In this document: piece by piece, positions 50,496-61,559 of the stretch
Position numbering within the stretch: position 1 is the stretch's first letter
Layout: every line of letters begins with the position of its first letter
The notes under the pieces: model-generated
Seen by the model: only the letters and a program-made list of their open reading frames with translations
Database searches by the model: none
Told to the model about the DNA's origin: nothing
Assembly (NCBI RefSeq): GCF_040869045.1
Contig: NC_090320.1
Location: 244,094,978 to 244,158,977, forward strand
DNA: 64,000 nucleotides
From: Eurosta solidaginis
Lineage: Eukaryota > Arthropoda > Insecta > Diptera > Tephritidae
Direction: 5' to 3'
Translations under genes and position numbers: made by a program

Positions 50496-52139
50496 GAAGC
50501 CTCTTAGGAGGGAATCATCACTAAACAGGGGAGGTGTTGGACACAAATACAACCCTGCAAGTTACCATACCATCATATACACACATGAACACTGAACGCT
50601 TTTTGACTGTTGAAAGAATGTTGGTCGAGAACACGCATTTTGTCTCATAACTTTCATACTTATAATTTTTTATACTTATTATAATTAGTTAACTTAATAA
50701 AGTTCGAATTGAATTTTATTGGTAGAAACACAACAATAAGCAGACGGTGAGGTCAAATTGAGTGTGTGGGATGTGTGCACCATGACTCATAAACAGTCGC
50801 TGCAATTTTTAGGCCGAACCCTTAAGGATTTGAGGTGTAATGATCATTAAAAGGGTGGTGCTTTCCTTTTACTTACTGGAACAGCCGCAGATGAAGTAAA
50901 TGCGTGATTTTTCATGCAGCGACGTACAAAAATTTACTCTATTTAGAAATATGAGAGCGAATTTTGGGGGAAACACTTCAGCAGCAGCTTTTGCTAAACA
51001 ACTGCTTGAAATTGATTATGGCAAAATTCCCATTTCTTTACTATCAGATTTGATTTATTTTCTGCAAGTTTTTGCGAAATTATGACATCACCTGAAGCTT
51101 TAATAGCTAATGTTTTTTCCAAATGTTGAATCTATCTTTACAAACTATAAATGGCTTCGAGAAAGGGCATTTTTGGTATCTTAAAATGGGGATGTTAATA
51201 TCACTAGAACCGAGACAACTTATCACACTCTACAGTCGTGGAAGAGTCCCAAGCTGTGCATATCCGGTTGAGTTTCTTAACTCTTTTGAGCCATCAGGAA
51301 TTCCTCCTCATCGACTGATCCTTAAAAAGGGCCCATACTATACTAATATCTAATATATATTATAAATGGCAAAGTTTGGATGTGAAGATGTTTGGATGTT
51401 TGGATGTTTGTCCAGACGTTTGTCTTTGTGACTCAATCACGCAAGAACGGCTGGACCGATTTGGATGAAATTTTGCACACATATAGCCAATAGTCTAGAA
51501 GGATCTACTAACTATATATTTTTGAAAAGGGGCGTGGTCCCCGCCCCCTATGAACAGTTATAATTTAATTATTATATTTTTTCGTCTTTTCGACTGAATC
51601 ACGCTAGAATGGCTACACGGATTTTGATGAAATTTGGGACACAGACAGTAGTCTACTAGCGAAATTTTTTTCGAACATGGAAAGAGGGGTGGGGGTCCCA
51701 CGACCCCTTCGAGAAATTATTTTTCAATAATTTTTACACATAACTTTATGTATACTGGCCTTCACCAATATCACAGACTCAAGTGGTCAAATATGTCGAG
51801 GGCTTACAAAGTAAGCAGTGACACCCTCCGCCCGCCCCGCCCCCCCTTTATCGCCCCCTCTGGTGTAAAATCTATAAATTGTTATAAATCAATATAAATT
51901 TTCTCCTAAATCAATAGTTTTTGGTATCTGGTACATACAGAACGAGATCTAGACAATTTTGGAGGAACGATCAGTGGTCCTCTCCTCTACTCCCGCCATC
52001 CGCCCTCCATCAATTGTTTTTACTAGCACGCTTTTATTAGCTTTACCTGTATGTTTCTATGTAACTTTTTATTCACTCCAATGCGCCTGCTGCCTTATTA
52101 ACATGGTTTTATAATTAGCTTCACCTTATTTGTAATCCC

Positions 52140-55100
52140 GTAAGGGTCATATCGAGACCCTCCGGGATCATTTCTGGATGGTTTTCGGGATCGGTCCGGG
52201 ATTACGCCGGGGTAATTTCGGGACTTTTTCGGGACTATTTCGGGATCATTTTGGGACCCTTCCGGGATCATTTCTGTATAGTTTTCGGGATCCGTCCGGG
52301 ATCCCGTCGGGGTTATTTTGGGACATTTTCGGGACTATTCCGGAATCATTTCGGGACTATTTCGCGATCATTTGGGGACCCTTCCGGCATCATTTCTGGA
52401 TGGTTTTCGGGATCCGTCCGGGATCCCGTCGGGGTACTTTCGGGATTATTTGCGTACCTTTGAGAGATAAATTCTTGATGGTTTCCGGAATCATTACGGG
52501 ACTTTTTCGGGGTCAGTTTGGGTCCTTTCCGTAATCATTCCTGGATGGTTTTAGGGATCCGTCCGGGATCCCGTCGGCGTCATTTTGGGACTTTTGCGGG
52601 ATCATTTGGGGTCTCTTCCGGCATTATTTCTGGATGGTTTACGGGATCCGTCCTTGATCGTCTCGGGGTCATTTTGGGACTTTTGCGGGATCATTTGGGG
52701 TCTCTTCCAGCATCATTTCTGGATGGTTTTCGGGATCCGTCCGGGATCCTGTCGGGGTCATTTTGAGACTTTTGCGGGATCATTTGGGGTCTCCTCCGGC
52801 ATCATTTCTGGATGGTTTACCGGATCCGTCCGGGAACCTGTCGGGGTCATTTTGGGACTTTTGCGGGATCATTTGGGGTCTCTTCCGGCATCATTTCTGG
52901 ATGGTTTACGGGATCCGTCCGGGATCCTGTCGGGGTCATTTTGGGACTTTTGCGGGATCATTTGGGGTCTCTTCCAGCATCATTTCTGGATGGTTTTCGG
53001 GATCCGTCCGGGATCCTGTTGGGGTCATTTTGAGACTTTTGCGGGATCATTTGGGGTCTCCTCCGCCATCATTTCTGGATGGTTTACGGGAACCGTCCGG
53101 GATCCCGTCGGCGTCATTTTGGGACTTTTGCGGGATCATTTGGGGCTCTTCCGGCATCATTTCTGGATGGTTTACGGGATCCGTCCGGGATCCTGTCGGG
53201 GTCATTTTGGGACTTTTGCGGGATCATTTGGGGTCTCTTCCAGCATCATTTCTGGATGGTTTTCGGGATCCGTCCGGGATCCTGTCGGGGTCATTTTGAG
53301 ACTTTTGCGGGATCATTTGGGGTCTCCTCCGGCATCATTTCTGGAGGGTTTACGGGATCCGTCCGGGATCCTGTCGGGGTCATTTTGGGACTTTTGCGGG
53401 ATCATTTGGGGTCTCTTCCGGCATCATTTCTGGATGGATTACGGTATCCGTCCGGGATCCTGTCGCGGTCATTTTGGGACTTTTGCGGGATCATTTGGAG
53501 TCTCTTCCGGCATCATTTCTGGATGGTTTACGGGATCCGTCCGGGATCCTGTCGGGGTCATTTTGGGACTTTTGCGGGATCATTTGGGGTCTCTTCCGGC
53601 ATCATTTCTGGATGGTTTACGGGATCCGTCCGGGACCCTGTCGGGGTCATTTTGGGATTTTAGCGGGATCATTTGGGGTCTCCTCCGGCATCATTTCTGG
53701 ATGGTTTACGGGATCCGTCCGGGATCCTGTCGGGGTCATTTTGGGACTTATGCGGGATCATTTGGGGTCTCTCCCGGCATCATTTCTGGATGGTTTTCGG
53801 GATCCGTCCGGGATCCTGTCGGGGTCATTTTGGGACTTTTGCGGGATCATTTGGGGTCTCTTCCGACATCATTTCTGAATGGTTTACGGGATCCGTCCGG
53901 GATCCTGTCGGGGTCATTTTGGGACTTTTGCGGGATCATTTGGGGTCTCTTCCAGCATCATTTCTGGATGGTTTACGGGATCCGTCCGGGACCCTGTCGG
54001 GGTCATTTTGGGTCTTTAGCGGGATCATTTGGGGTCTCCTCCGGCATCATTTCTGGATGGTTTTCGGGATCCGTCCGGGATCCCGTCGATGTCATTTCGG
54101 GACTATTTCGGCATCATTTGGGGTACCTTCCGGTATCAATTCTAGATGGTTTTCGGGATCCGTCCGGGATCCCGTCGGAGTCATTTCGGAATTTTTTCTC
54201 GACTAATACAGGATCATTTGGGGACGTTATCGGCATCATTTCTGGATGGTTTTCGGAATCCGTCCGCGATCCCCTCAGGGTCCTTTCGGGACTATTTCGG
54301 GATAATTTGGGGTACCTGCCGGCATCATTTCTGGATGGTTTTCGGTATCCGTCCGGGATACCGTCGGTGTCATTTCGGGACCATTTGGGGTCCATTCCGG
54401 CATCATTTCTGGATGGTTTTCGGGATCCGTCCGGGATCCTGTCGGGGTCATTTTGGGACTTTTGCGGGATCATTTGGGGTCTCTTCCGGCATCATTTCTG
54501 GATGGTTTTCGGGATCCGTCCGGAATCCTGTCGGGGTCATTTTGGGACTTTTGCGGGATCATTTGGGGTCTCTTCCGGCATCATTTCTGGATGGTTTTCA
54601 GGATCCGTCCGGGATCCTGTCGGGGTCATTTTGAGACTTTTGCGGGATCATTTGGGGTCTCTTCCGGCATCATTTCTGTATGGTTTTCGGGATCCGTCCG
54701 GGATCCTGTCGGGGTCACTTTGGGCCTTTTGCGGGATCATTTGGGGTCTCTTCCGACATCATTTCTGGATGGTTTACGGGATCCGTCCGGGATCCTGTCG
54801 GGGTCATTTTGGGACTTTTGCGAGATCATTTGGGGTCTCTTCCGGCATCATTTCTGGATGGTTTACGGGATCCGTCCGGGATCCTGTCGGGGTCATTTTG
54901 GGACTTTAGCGGGATCATTTGGGGTCTCCTCCGGCATCATTTCTGGATGGTTTTCGGGATCCGTCCGGGATCCTGTCGGGGTCATTTTGGGCCTTTTGCG
55001 GGATCATTTGGGGTCTCTTCCGACATCATTTCTGGATGGTTTACGGGATCCGTCCGGGATCCTGTCGGGGTCATTTTGGGACTTTTGCGAGTTCATTTGG

Positions 55101-57560
55101 GGTCTCTTCCGGCATCATTTCTGGATGGTTTACGGGATCCGTCCGGGATCCTGTCGGGGTCATTTTGGGACCTTTGCGGGATCATTTGGGGTCTCTTCCG
55201 GCATCATTTCTAGATGGTTTTCGGGATCCATCCGGGATCCCGTCGGAGTCATTTCGGAACTTTTTCTCGACTAATACAGGATTATTTGGGGACCCTTTCG
55301 GCATCATTTCTGGATAGTTTTAGGGATCCGTTCGGGATCCCGACTGGGTCATATCGGGACCATTTGGGGTACCTACCGGCATCATTTCTGGATGGTTTAC
55401 GGGATCCGTCCGGGACCCTGTCGGGGTCATTTTGGGACTTTAGCGGGATCATTTGGGGTCTCCTCCGGCATCATTTCTGGATGGTTTCCGGATCCGTCCG
55501 GGATTCCGTCGGCGTAATTTCGGGACTATTAGGGGGTTATTTGGGGACCTTTCCGGCATCATTTCTGGATAGTTTTAGGGATCCGTGCGGGATCCCGACG
55601 GGGTCATATCGGGACCATTTGGGGTACCTACCGGCATCATTTCTGGATGGTTTACGGGATCCGTCCGGGATCCTGTCGGGGTCATTTTGGGACTTTTGCG
55701 GGATCATTTGGGGTCTCTTCCGGCATCATTTCTGGATGGTTTACGAGATCCGTCCGGGATCCTGTGGGGGTCATTTTGGGACTTTTGCGAGATCATTTGG
55801 GGTCTCTTCCGGCATCATTTCTGGATGGTTTACGGGATCCGTCCGGGACCCTGTCTGGATCATTTCAGGACTTTTTCGGGATCATTTGGGGTATCTTCCG
55901 GCCACTTTTCTAGATGGTTTTCGGTATCCGTCCGGGATACCGTCAGGGTAATTTCGGGACTATTTGGGGATAACTTGGGAACCTTTCCGGCATCATTTCT
56001 GGATAGTTTCCGGGATCCTTCGGGGATCCCGTCATCGTCATTTCGGAACCCGCGACTAATGCGGGATCATTTGGGGACCCTTTCGCCATCATTTCCGGAT
56101 GGTTTTCGTGATCCGTCCGGGATACCGTCAGGGTAATTTCGGGACTATTTGGGGATAACTTGGGAACCTTTCCGGCATCATTTCTGGATAGTTTCCGGGA
56201 TCCGTCGGGAATCCCGTCAGGATCATTTCGGAACTATAAGGGGATCATTTCACCTTCCAGCATCATTTCTGTATACTTTTGGGGATCCGTCCGGGAACCC
56301 GACGGGGTCATTTCTGGCCTATTTCGGGATCATTTTGGGGTACCAACCGGCATCATTTCTGGATGGTCCGGGATCCGTCCGAGATCCCGTCGGGTTTATT
56401 TTTTTACTTTTTCGGGAAAATGTCAGGGAATTTCGAGACTGTTCTTGGATCATTTGGGGATCCTTCAGGGATAATTTCTGGATGGTTTTCGGGATCCCGT
56501 CGGGGTAATTTCGGGACTTTTTCACGACTATTTCGGGGTCAGTTGCCCTTAAAGATCATTTCTGGGTGGTTTTCGGGATCCGTCCGGGATCCCGTCAGGG
56601 TTATTTCGCGCCTTTTCGGGCCTATTTCGGGATCATTTTGGGACCCTTCCGGGATAATTTCCCTATGATTTTCGGGATCTGTTCGGGATCCCTTCGTAGT
56701 TTTTTCGCGACTTTATCTGGGATAAATTGCGGACCCTTTAGAGATCAATTCTGGATGGTTTTCGGTATCGGTCTGGGATCCTCTCAAGGTCATTTCGGGA
56801 CTTTTTCGGGACTATTTCGGAATCATTTTGGGACCCCTCCGGCATAATTTCTGGGTGATTTTCGGGATCTGTCCGGGATCCCGACGGAGTTTTTTCGGGA
56901 CTTTTTCCGGACTATTTCTGGATTATTTGCGGACGTTTCAGAGCTCAGTTCTGGATGATTTTCGGGATCTGTCCGGGATCCCGTCGGAGTTATTTCGGGG
57001 TAATTTTGGTACCCTTCCAGGATAATTTCTTCATGATTTTCGGGATGGGTCTGAGTTTTTCGTGACTTTCGGGACTATTTCGGGATCATTTGTGGAACCT
57101 TCAGAGATCAATTCTGGATGGTTTGTGGACTTTTCCGGGATCATTTCCGGATCCCTCCAGAGTCATTTCTGGATGGTTTTCGGGATCCCGTCAGGGTCAT
57201 TTCGGGCCTTTTTCGTGACTACTATTTCGGAATCATTTTGGGACTCCTCCGGGATAATTTCTGGGCGATTTTCGGGATTTGTCCGGGATCCCGTCAGAGT
57301 TTTTTCGGGACTTTTTCGGACTATATCGGGATCATTTGCGGACCGTTCAGGAATCAAATCTGGATGGTTTTCGGGATCCCGTCCGGGATCCCGTCAGGGT
57401 CATTTCGGGACTTTTCGTGACTACTTCGGGATTATTTTGGGACCCTTCCGGCATTATTTCTGGATAGTTTTCGAGATTTGTCCAGGATCCCGTCGGCATC
57501 ATTTCGTGACTATTTGGTGTCATTTAGGGACACTCCCGGGATCATTTTAGGTCGCTTCGA
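52140..57560 (+). repeat. 89-bp-class satellite array 1
   Basis: Tandem units such as CTGGATGGTTTACGGGATCC..CCGGGATCCTGTCGGGGTCA.. TTTTGGGACTTTTGCGGGAT..CATTTGGGGTCTCTTCCGGC. Starts at 52897, 52986 and 53075 are exactly 89 bp apart. The core (about 52560-55240) is homogeneous; the edges (52140-52560 and 55240-57560) are diverged with variable unit length. The plus strand lacks stops in nearly all units. Because 89 is not a multiple of three, one ORF passes through all frames and returns every 267 bp; the longest runs 774 codons from 52585. The codons are an artefact of repeat composition, not evidence of a protein. Confidence 0.95.
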
Positions 57561-58069
57561 AACCGGTAATTCAGCACACATGGCCGTGGATTTACGGCAA
57601 ATTATTCGTAATTAAAATTCGGTATGTTTTATCTTTAATATATCACAGCTTTTTCGTTCTATTTTTAAATGAATCCTGTAACGAACTATTATAACTATAA
57701 TTAAAATCTTTGTAATATTTTAACCAACTAAATACCCGAAAAAGCAACACTGCTTTCATTTAAAAACTTCTTTTTGGTTTTAGCTAATTGTAGTTTCACT
57801 CCTTTGTTCTATGAGTAGTAATTCTTTCACCCCTGTCATATCAATTAATTTAACTTAGAAACAAAATGTATTTTTTTTAATTCGAAAAATGTGTATTGTA
57901 CTATTCATGTAAGCGTGCCCATCAGCTCAGTTAGTTCTTTTTTTTTACTGTATTAAAAAATAAAATACATTGACAGAAAAAATTTTTAAACAGACAACTT
58001 GATAAGCAGGCTAACGTGAATAGCACATATATTTTATTTTCTCCTTGCGGACGGGGCCGCGGGTAAAGG
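57561..58069 (+). other. Helitron-like element 1, 3' unique part
   Basis: About 500 bp of AT-rich sequence between the satellite and the CTAG end, with no gene. It ends in the GC-rich hairpin segment at 58045-58063. Confidence 0.55.
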
Positions 58070-58515
58070 CTAGTTATATTATAAATGGGAAAGTTTGGAT
58101 GTTTGGATGTTTGTCCAGACGTTTGTCTTTGTGACTCAATCACGCAAGAACCTCTGGACGGATTTGGATGAGATTTGGCACACATATAGCCAATAGTCTA
58201 GAAGGATCTACTAGCTATATTTCTTTGAAAAGGGGGGAAGTCCCCTCTCCCTAGGAACAGTTATAATTTAATTATTGTATTTTTTCGTCTTTGTGACTGG
58301 ATCACGGAGAACGGCTACACGGATGTTAATGAAATTTGGGACAGAGATAATAGTCTACTGGCGAAATTTTTTTCGAACATGGAAAGGGGGAGGGGGTCCC
58401 ACGTTATTACTTTTTAACAATTTTTGCACATTATAACTTTACGTATACTAACCTTCACCAATATTACAAACTCAATGGGTGAAATAAGTCGAGGGCTTAC
58501 AAAGTGAGCAGTGAT

Positions 58516-60977
58516 ATGAAGAGGTGGTTGGTGTCATGTGGGGACACATTGCAAGCGGGGCATACATTTTGTATGTCGGGGTTGATTCTGGATAGGTAAG
58601 AGTTTAACCTGTTACAGTATCCAGAACGAAGTTGAGCAAGAGTGACACGCGTTTCCCTGGGGAGTATGCGTTCCTCTTCCGCAAGTTTTGGATAATTTTC
58701 GTTAAGTACTGGATTCACCGGGCAATTCCCGGCATAAAGGTCCGACGCCTGTTTATGGAGTTCACCAAGGACCTGCTTGTGTTTTTTCACTTCATACGGC
58801 TGTGTTCTCAGGTGCCGTATTTCCTCAAAATGCTTACGGAGATGACTTCTTAAGCCCCTAGGCGGTGCTGGTTCATCAATCAGATGTCTGTTGGGATGCC
58901 CAGGTTTCTGGGTATTCAACAGGAACTGTTTGGTCAGCATCTCATTTCTCTCCCTGATGGGGAGTATTCTCGCCTCATTATGCAGATGGTGTTCTGGGAA
59001 CATAAGAAGACAGCCCGTGGCGATTCTGAGAGCAGTATTTTGGCAGGCCTGTAGTTTCTTCCAGTGGGTGATTTTTAGGCTTGGCGACCATATGGGTGAC
59101 GCGTAGCACGTAATCGGCTGGCTAATTGCTTTGTATGTAGTCATGAGCGTTTCTTTATCTTTTCCCCAAGTACTGCCAGCGAGGGATTTGAGGATTTTGT
59201 TACGGCTCTGAATTCTCGGAACAATTGCGGCTGCGTGCTCACCAAAATGTAGATCCTGATCAAACGTCACACCCAAGATTTTGGGGTGAAGGACAGTCGG
59301 TAGCGTAGTGCCATCGACGTGGATGTTCAAAATGGTCGACATTTGGGGCGTCCATGTTGTAAATAAGGTCGCGGAAGATTTAGTCGGTGATAATGCCAGG
59401 TTTCGCGTGGCGAAAAAACTGGGGAGATCAGGGAGGTAGCCGTTTATTTTATTACATAGCGCATCGATCTTTGGGCCTGGGCCTGTGGCCATTATTGTGC
59501 AGTCATCGGCGTAGGAAACGATTGTGACTCCTTCCGGTGGTGAAGGTAGCTTAGATATGTAGAAATTAAACAAAAGTGGGGATAGGACACCACCCTGTGG
59601 CACCCCCTGTTTAATTCTCCTTGGTTTTGATGTTTCGTTTCTAAATTGCACCGATGCCTGCCGACCACCCTTATAATTTGCGGTCCACCTTTTAAGACAT
59701 GGGGGAAGGGTAGACCCTTCCAGGTCCTGCAGTAACGAGCCATGGTTGACCGTATCAAAAGCTTTTGATAGGTCTAGCGCTACGAGTACTGTTCTATGGT
59801 GGGGGTATTGATTTAAACCGCAATTTATCTGGGTGCTAATGTCATTTAGCGCGGTGGTAGTGCTATGGAGTTTTCTGAAGCCATGCTGATGAGGGGCTAG
59901 CTGCAAATTTGCTTGGAAATAAGGGAGCAAAATGGCTTCAAGCGTCTTTGCCACTGGCGATAGGAGAGATATCGGACGATACGACTCACCTATGTTAGCG
60001 GGTTTCCCAGGCTTTAGTAGCGGGACCACCTTGGCCATTTTCCATTTCTCAGGTATGACAAAGGTGGAAAGAGACAGATTGAAGACATGCGCTAAATATT
60101 TGAACCCCTCTTTCCCCAGGTTTTTAAGCATCGGTATGGCTATGCCGTCTGGGCCCACTGCTTTGGATGGTTTAGCACGACCAATGGCGTCCTCAACCTC
60201 TTTAGCGGTGATGGTGATTGGTGACGCGCTGAATTTGTGTTTATGTGCGCGTCTATTGGCTCTCCGTCTATCTTTGTCGACCGTAGGATGTATTATATAT
60301 TGTCGGCAGAAAGCGCTCGCGCATTTTTTCGCGTCCGACAGCACTTTGTCGCCAAAGGCGATGGAAACTTTGTCTTTGTGCTTAGTTGGATTCGATAGGG
60401 ACTTTACGGTGGACCAAAGTTTACCCACACCGGTAGAGAGGTTACAACCTCTTAAGTGCTCCTCCCATTTCGCCCGCTTGTGTTCATCTACAAGCAATCT
60501 GACGCGTTGGTTTATATCCCTTATTTGGGGGTCGCCTGGATCAAGCTGTCTTATAAGGTCACGTTCTCTCGCTAAGTTTGCGGCCTCCGCCGGGAAGTGG
60601 GGCCGGATTTCGGGAATTCTCCCGGCGGGAATGAAATGTGCCGAGGCGGATTTAACGACCTTACGGAAGGCACGCTCCCCTTGGCGGGCATCAGTCGGGA
60701 TAGGGAGGGCAGCTAGGCGGCTGTCTGTAAAGGATTTATATTCTTCCCACTTTCCTTTTTTGAAGTTTATGATAGTGCGTTTTTCAGTGACGATGAAGTC
60801 GGCGTTACGCTGAAGCGAAATAAGTATGGGCAGGTGGTCGGATGCCAATGTTACCATCGGCTGCCAGTTGACGCAGTTTACGAGTTCTGCGCTCACGATT
60901 GAGATATCTGGCGAGCTGTGACAGCTTCCTACCATACGTGTGAGGGCGTCTCCGTTTATTGTGCAGAACGTCGTTTC
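58516..60977 (-). pseudogene. CAA-LINE ORF2, EN end, RT and C-terminal region
   Basis: Continues in frame after the TAA: TFCTINGDALTRMVGS, SSPDISIVSA and ASDHLPILISLQR (end of endonuclease, SDH box). RT: IGRAKPSKAVGPDGIAIPML, SYRPISLLSPVAKTLEAILL, HQHGFRKLHSTTTAL, VALDLSKAFDTVNH (motif A), RRIKQGVPQGGVLSPLLFNF (motif B) and VSYADDCTIMA (motif C). Then thumb, a C-terminal domain and the CPACNVSPHDTNHLF box, after which flanking Helitron codons (ISLLTL) follow. No RNase H. With one stop repaired by reading only, it is the family reference in this window. Confidence 0.9.
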
Positions 60978-61493
60978 TTATATTTGATCCGCCAACATCT
61001 CACCCCTACTGTCCGCCCGCAAGTTTGAATGCCATAGATCATGATGGGCATTGAAATCGCCTAAGATAATGCGATTGTTGCCAGTGAGTAAGGCCCTGAT
61101 ATTAGGGCGGTATCCACTGGGGCAACAGGTGACAGGAGGGATGTAGATGTTGATGCTTTCTAGGTTTGCATCGCCTGACCGGACAGATAGGCCTTGACGT
61201 TCTAAGACATTGTCCCTGCGGTCGATGCCAGGATCAAATATATAATATTGCACAGAGTGGTGTATGATAAACGCGAGACCGCCTCCATTTCCGCTCTCGC
61301 GGTCTTTCCTGTGGACGTTATACCCAGAGCAGGTCTGCAATGCAGATCTTGCTGTGAGTTTAGTCTCTTTAATCGCAGCAATGCGGATGCTGTGCCGCTT
61401 CATGAAAGCGACTATCTCCGTAATCTTCCCAGTTAGTCCATTACAGTTTAACTGCAGAATTCTGAAGTGCATAAGGGGAGACGTCGCCACTCT
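60978..61493 (-). pseudogene. CAA-LINE ORF2, endonuclease N-terminal part
   Basis: LINE reading starts about VATSPLMHFRILQLNCNGLT (codons before VATS are Helitron DNA). APE-type endonuclease motifs: LQLNCNGL, IRIAAIKETKL, GGGLAFIIH and RIILGDFNAHHDLWHS (GDFN-A-HH). A single in-frame TAA at 60978-60980, in ADQI-stop-ETTF, separates it from the rest of ORF2. The frame is otherwise unchanged across the stop. Confidence 0.9.
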
Positions 61494-61559
61494 GTAACTC
61501 TTCATTCGCTCCAACGCGCCTGCTCCCTTTTAACATGGTTTTATAATTATCTTCACCCA

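Larger units (their letters stand above)
47663..50740 (+). mobile_element. mag-like Ty3/gypsy element with deleted 5' end
   Basis: Flanked by ATAAG (47663-47667 and 50736-50740). The 3' LTR is complete (50535-50735, TGTTGG..CAACA, 201 bp) with a purine tract AGGGGAGG before it. The 5' LTR retains only about the first 64 bp (47668-47731); the rest of the LTR, primer site and gag are deleted, so pol starts at once. It is inserted in the Helitron helicase. Confidence 0.85.
47440..51345 (+). pseudogene. Helitron PIF1-type helicase, decayed and split
   Basis: Left part (47440-47662): LLDTPGGTGKKTFLLN is a Walker A loop (near 47476), then CGGRTAHSAFKLPLP, the next conserved PIF1 block. Right part (50741-51345): CAP.MTHKQSLQFLGRTLKD (Walker B side), GGALLLLTG, VQKFTLFRNMRANFGG, FAKQLLEIDYGKIPISLLSD and YPVEFLNSFEPSGIPPHRLI. 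These are the ordered motifs of PIF1 helicases encoded by Helitrons, which unwind DNA in rolling-circle transposition. Stops and shifts are present, the Rep domain is absent, and the mag-like element lies between the parts. Confidence 0.75.
51354..58073 (+). mobile_element. Helitron-like element 1 carrying the 89-bp satellite
   Basis: Starts TATATTATAAATGGCAAAG, close to TATATTATAAATGGGAAAG at 58078 of the second element, and ends CTAG at 58070-58073. About 10 bp before the end is a GCGG/CCGC hairpin (58047-58050 with 58057-58060), a Helitron-type 3' end. The 5' part has lines such as ACTCAATCACGCAAGAACGG, GGACCGATTTGGATGAAAT and CACACATATAGCCAATAGTC, common in insect Helitron/Helentron elements. 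The middle is the satellite (52140-57560). No helicase is inside. Confidence 0.65.
58516..61493 (-). mobile_element. CAA-LINE copy 5, long ORF2, no tail
   Basis: The longest copy of the CAA-LINE family (about 3 kb, minus strand). Its 5' edge is at the start of ORF2. Its 3' edge is cut at the HDTNHLF codons, so 3' UTR and CAA tail are missing and no TSD is seen. The flanking Helitron DNA has lost about 220 bp at the junction, which suggests the copy came in or was trimmed by rearrangement. Confidence 0.8.

Noticed and set aside
52585..54909. 774-codon ORF and many other long ORFs on both strands of 52-57.6 and 61.5-64 kb
   Set aside because: They follow an 89-bp tandem repeat through successive frames; the peptide repeats every 89 residues. 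No start context, no family and no splice signals. Treated as satellite, not genes.
52140..57560. CRISPR array
   Set aside because: Units are contiguous and similar along their full length, with no unique spacers; eukaryotic satellite.
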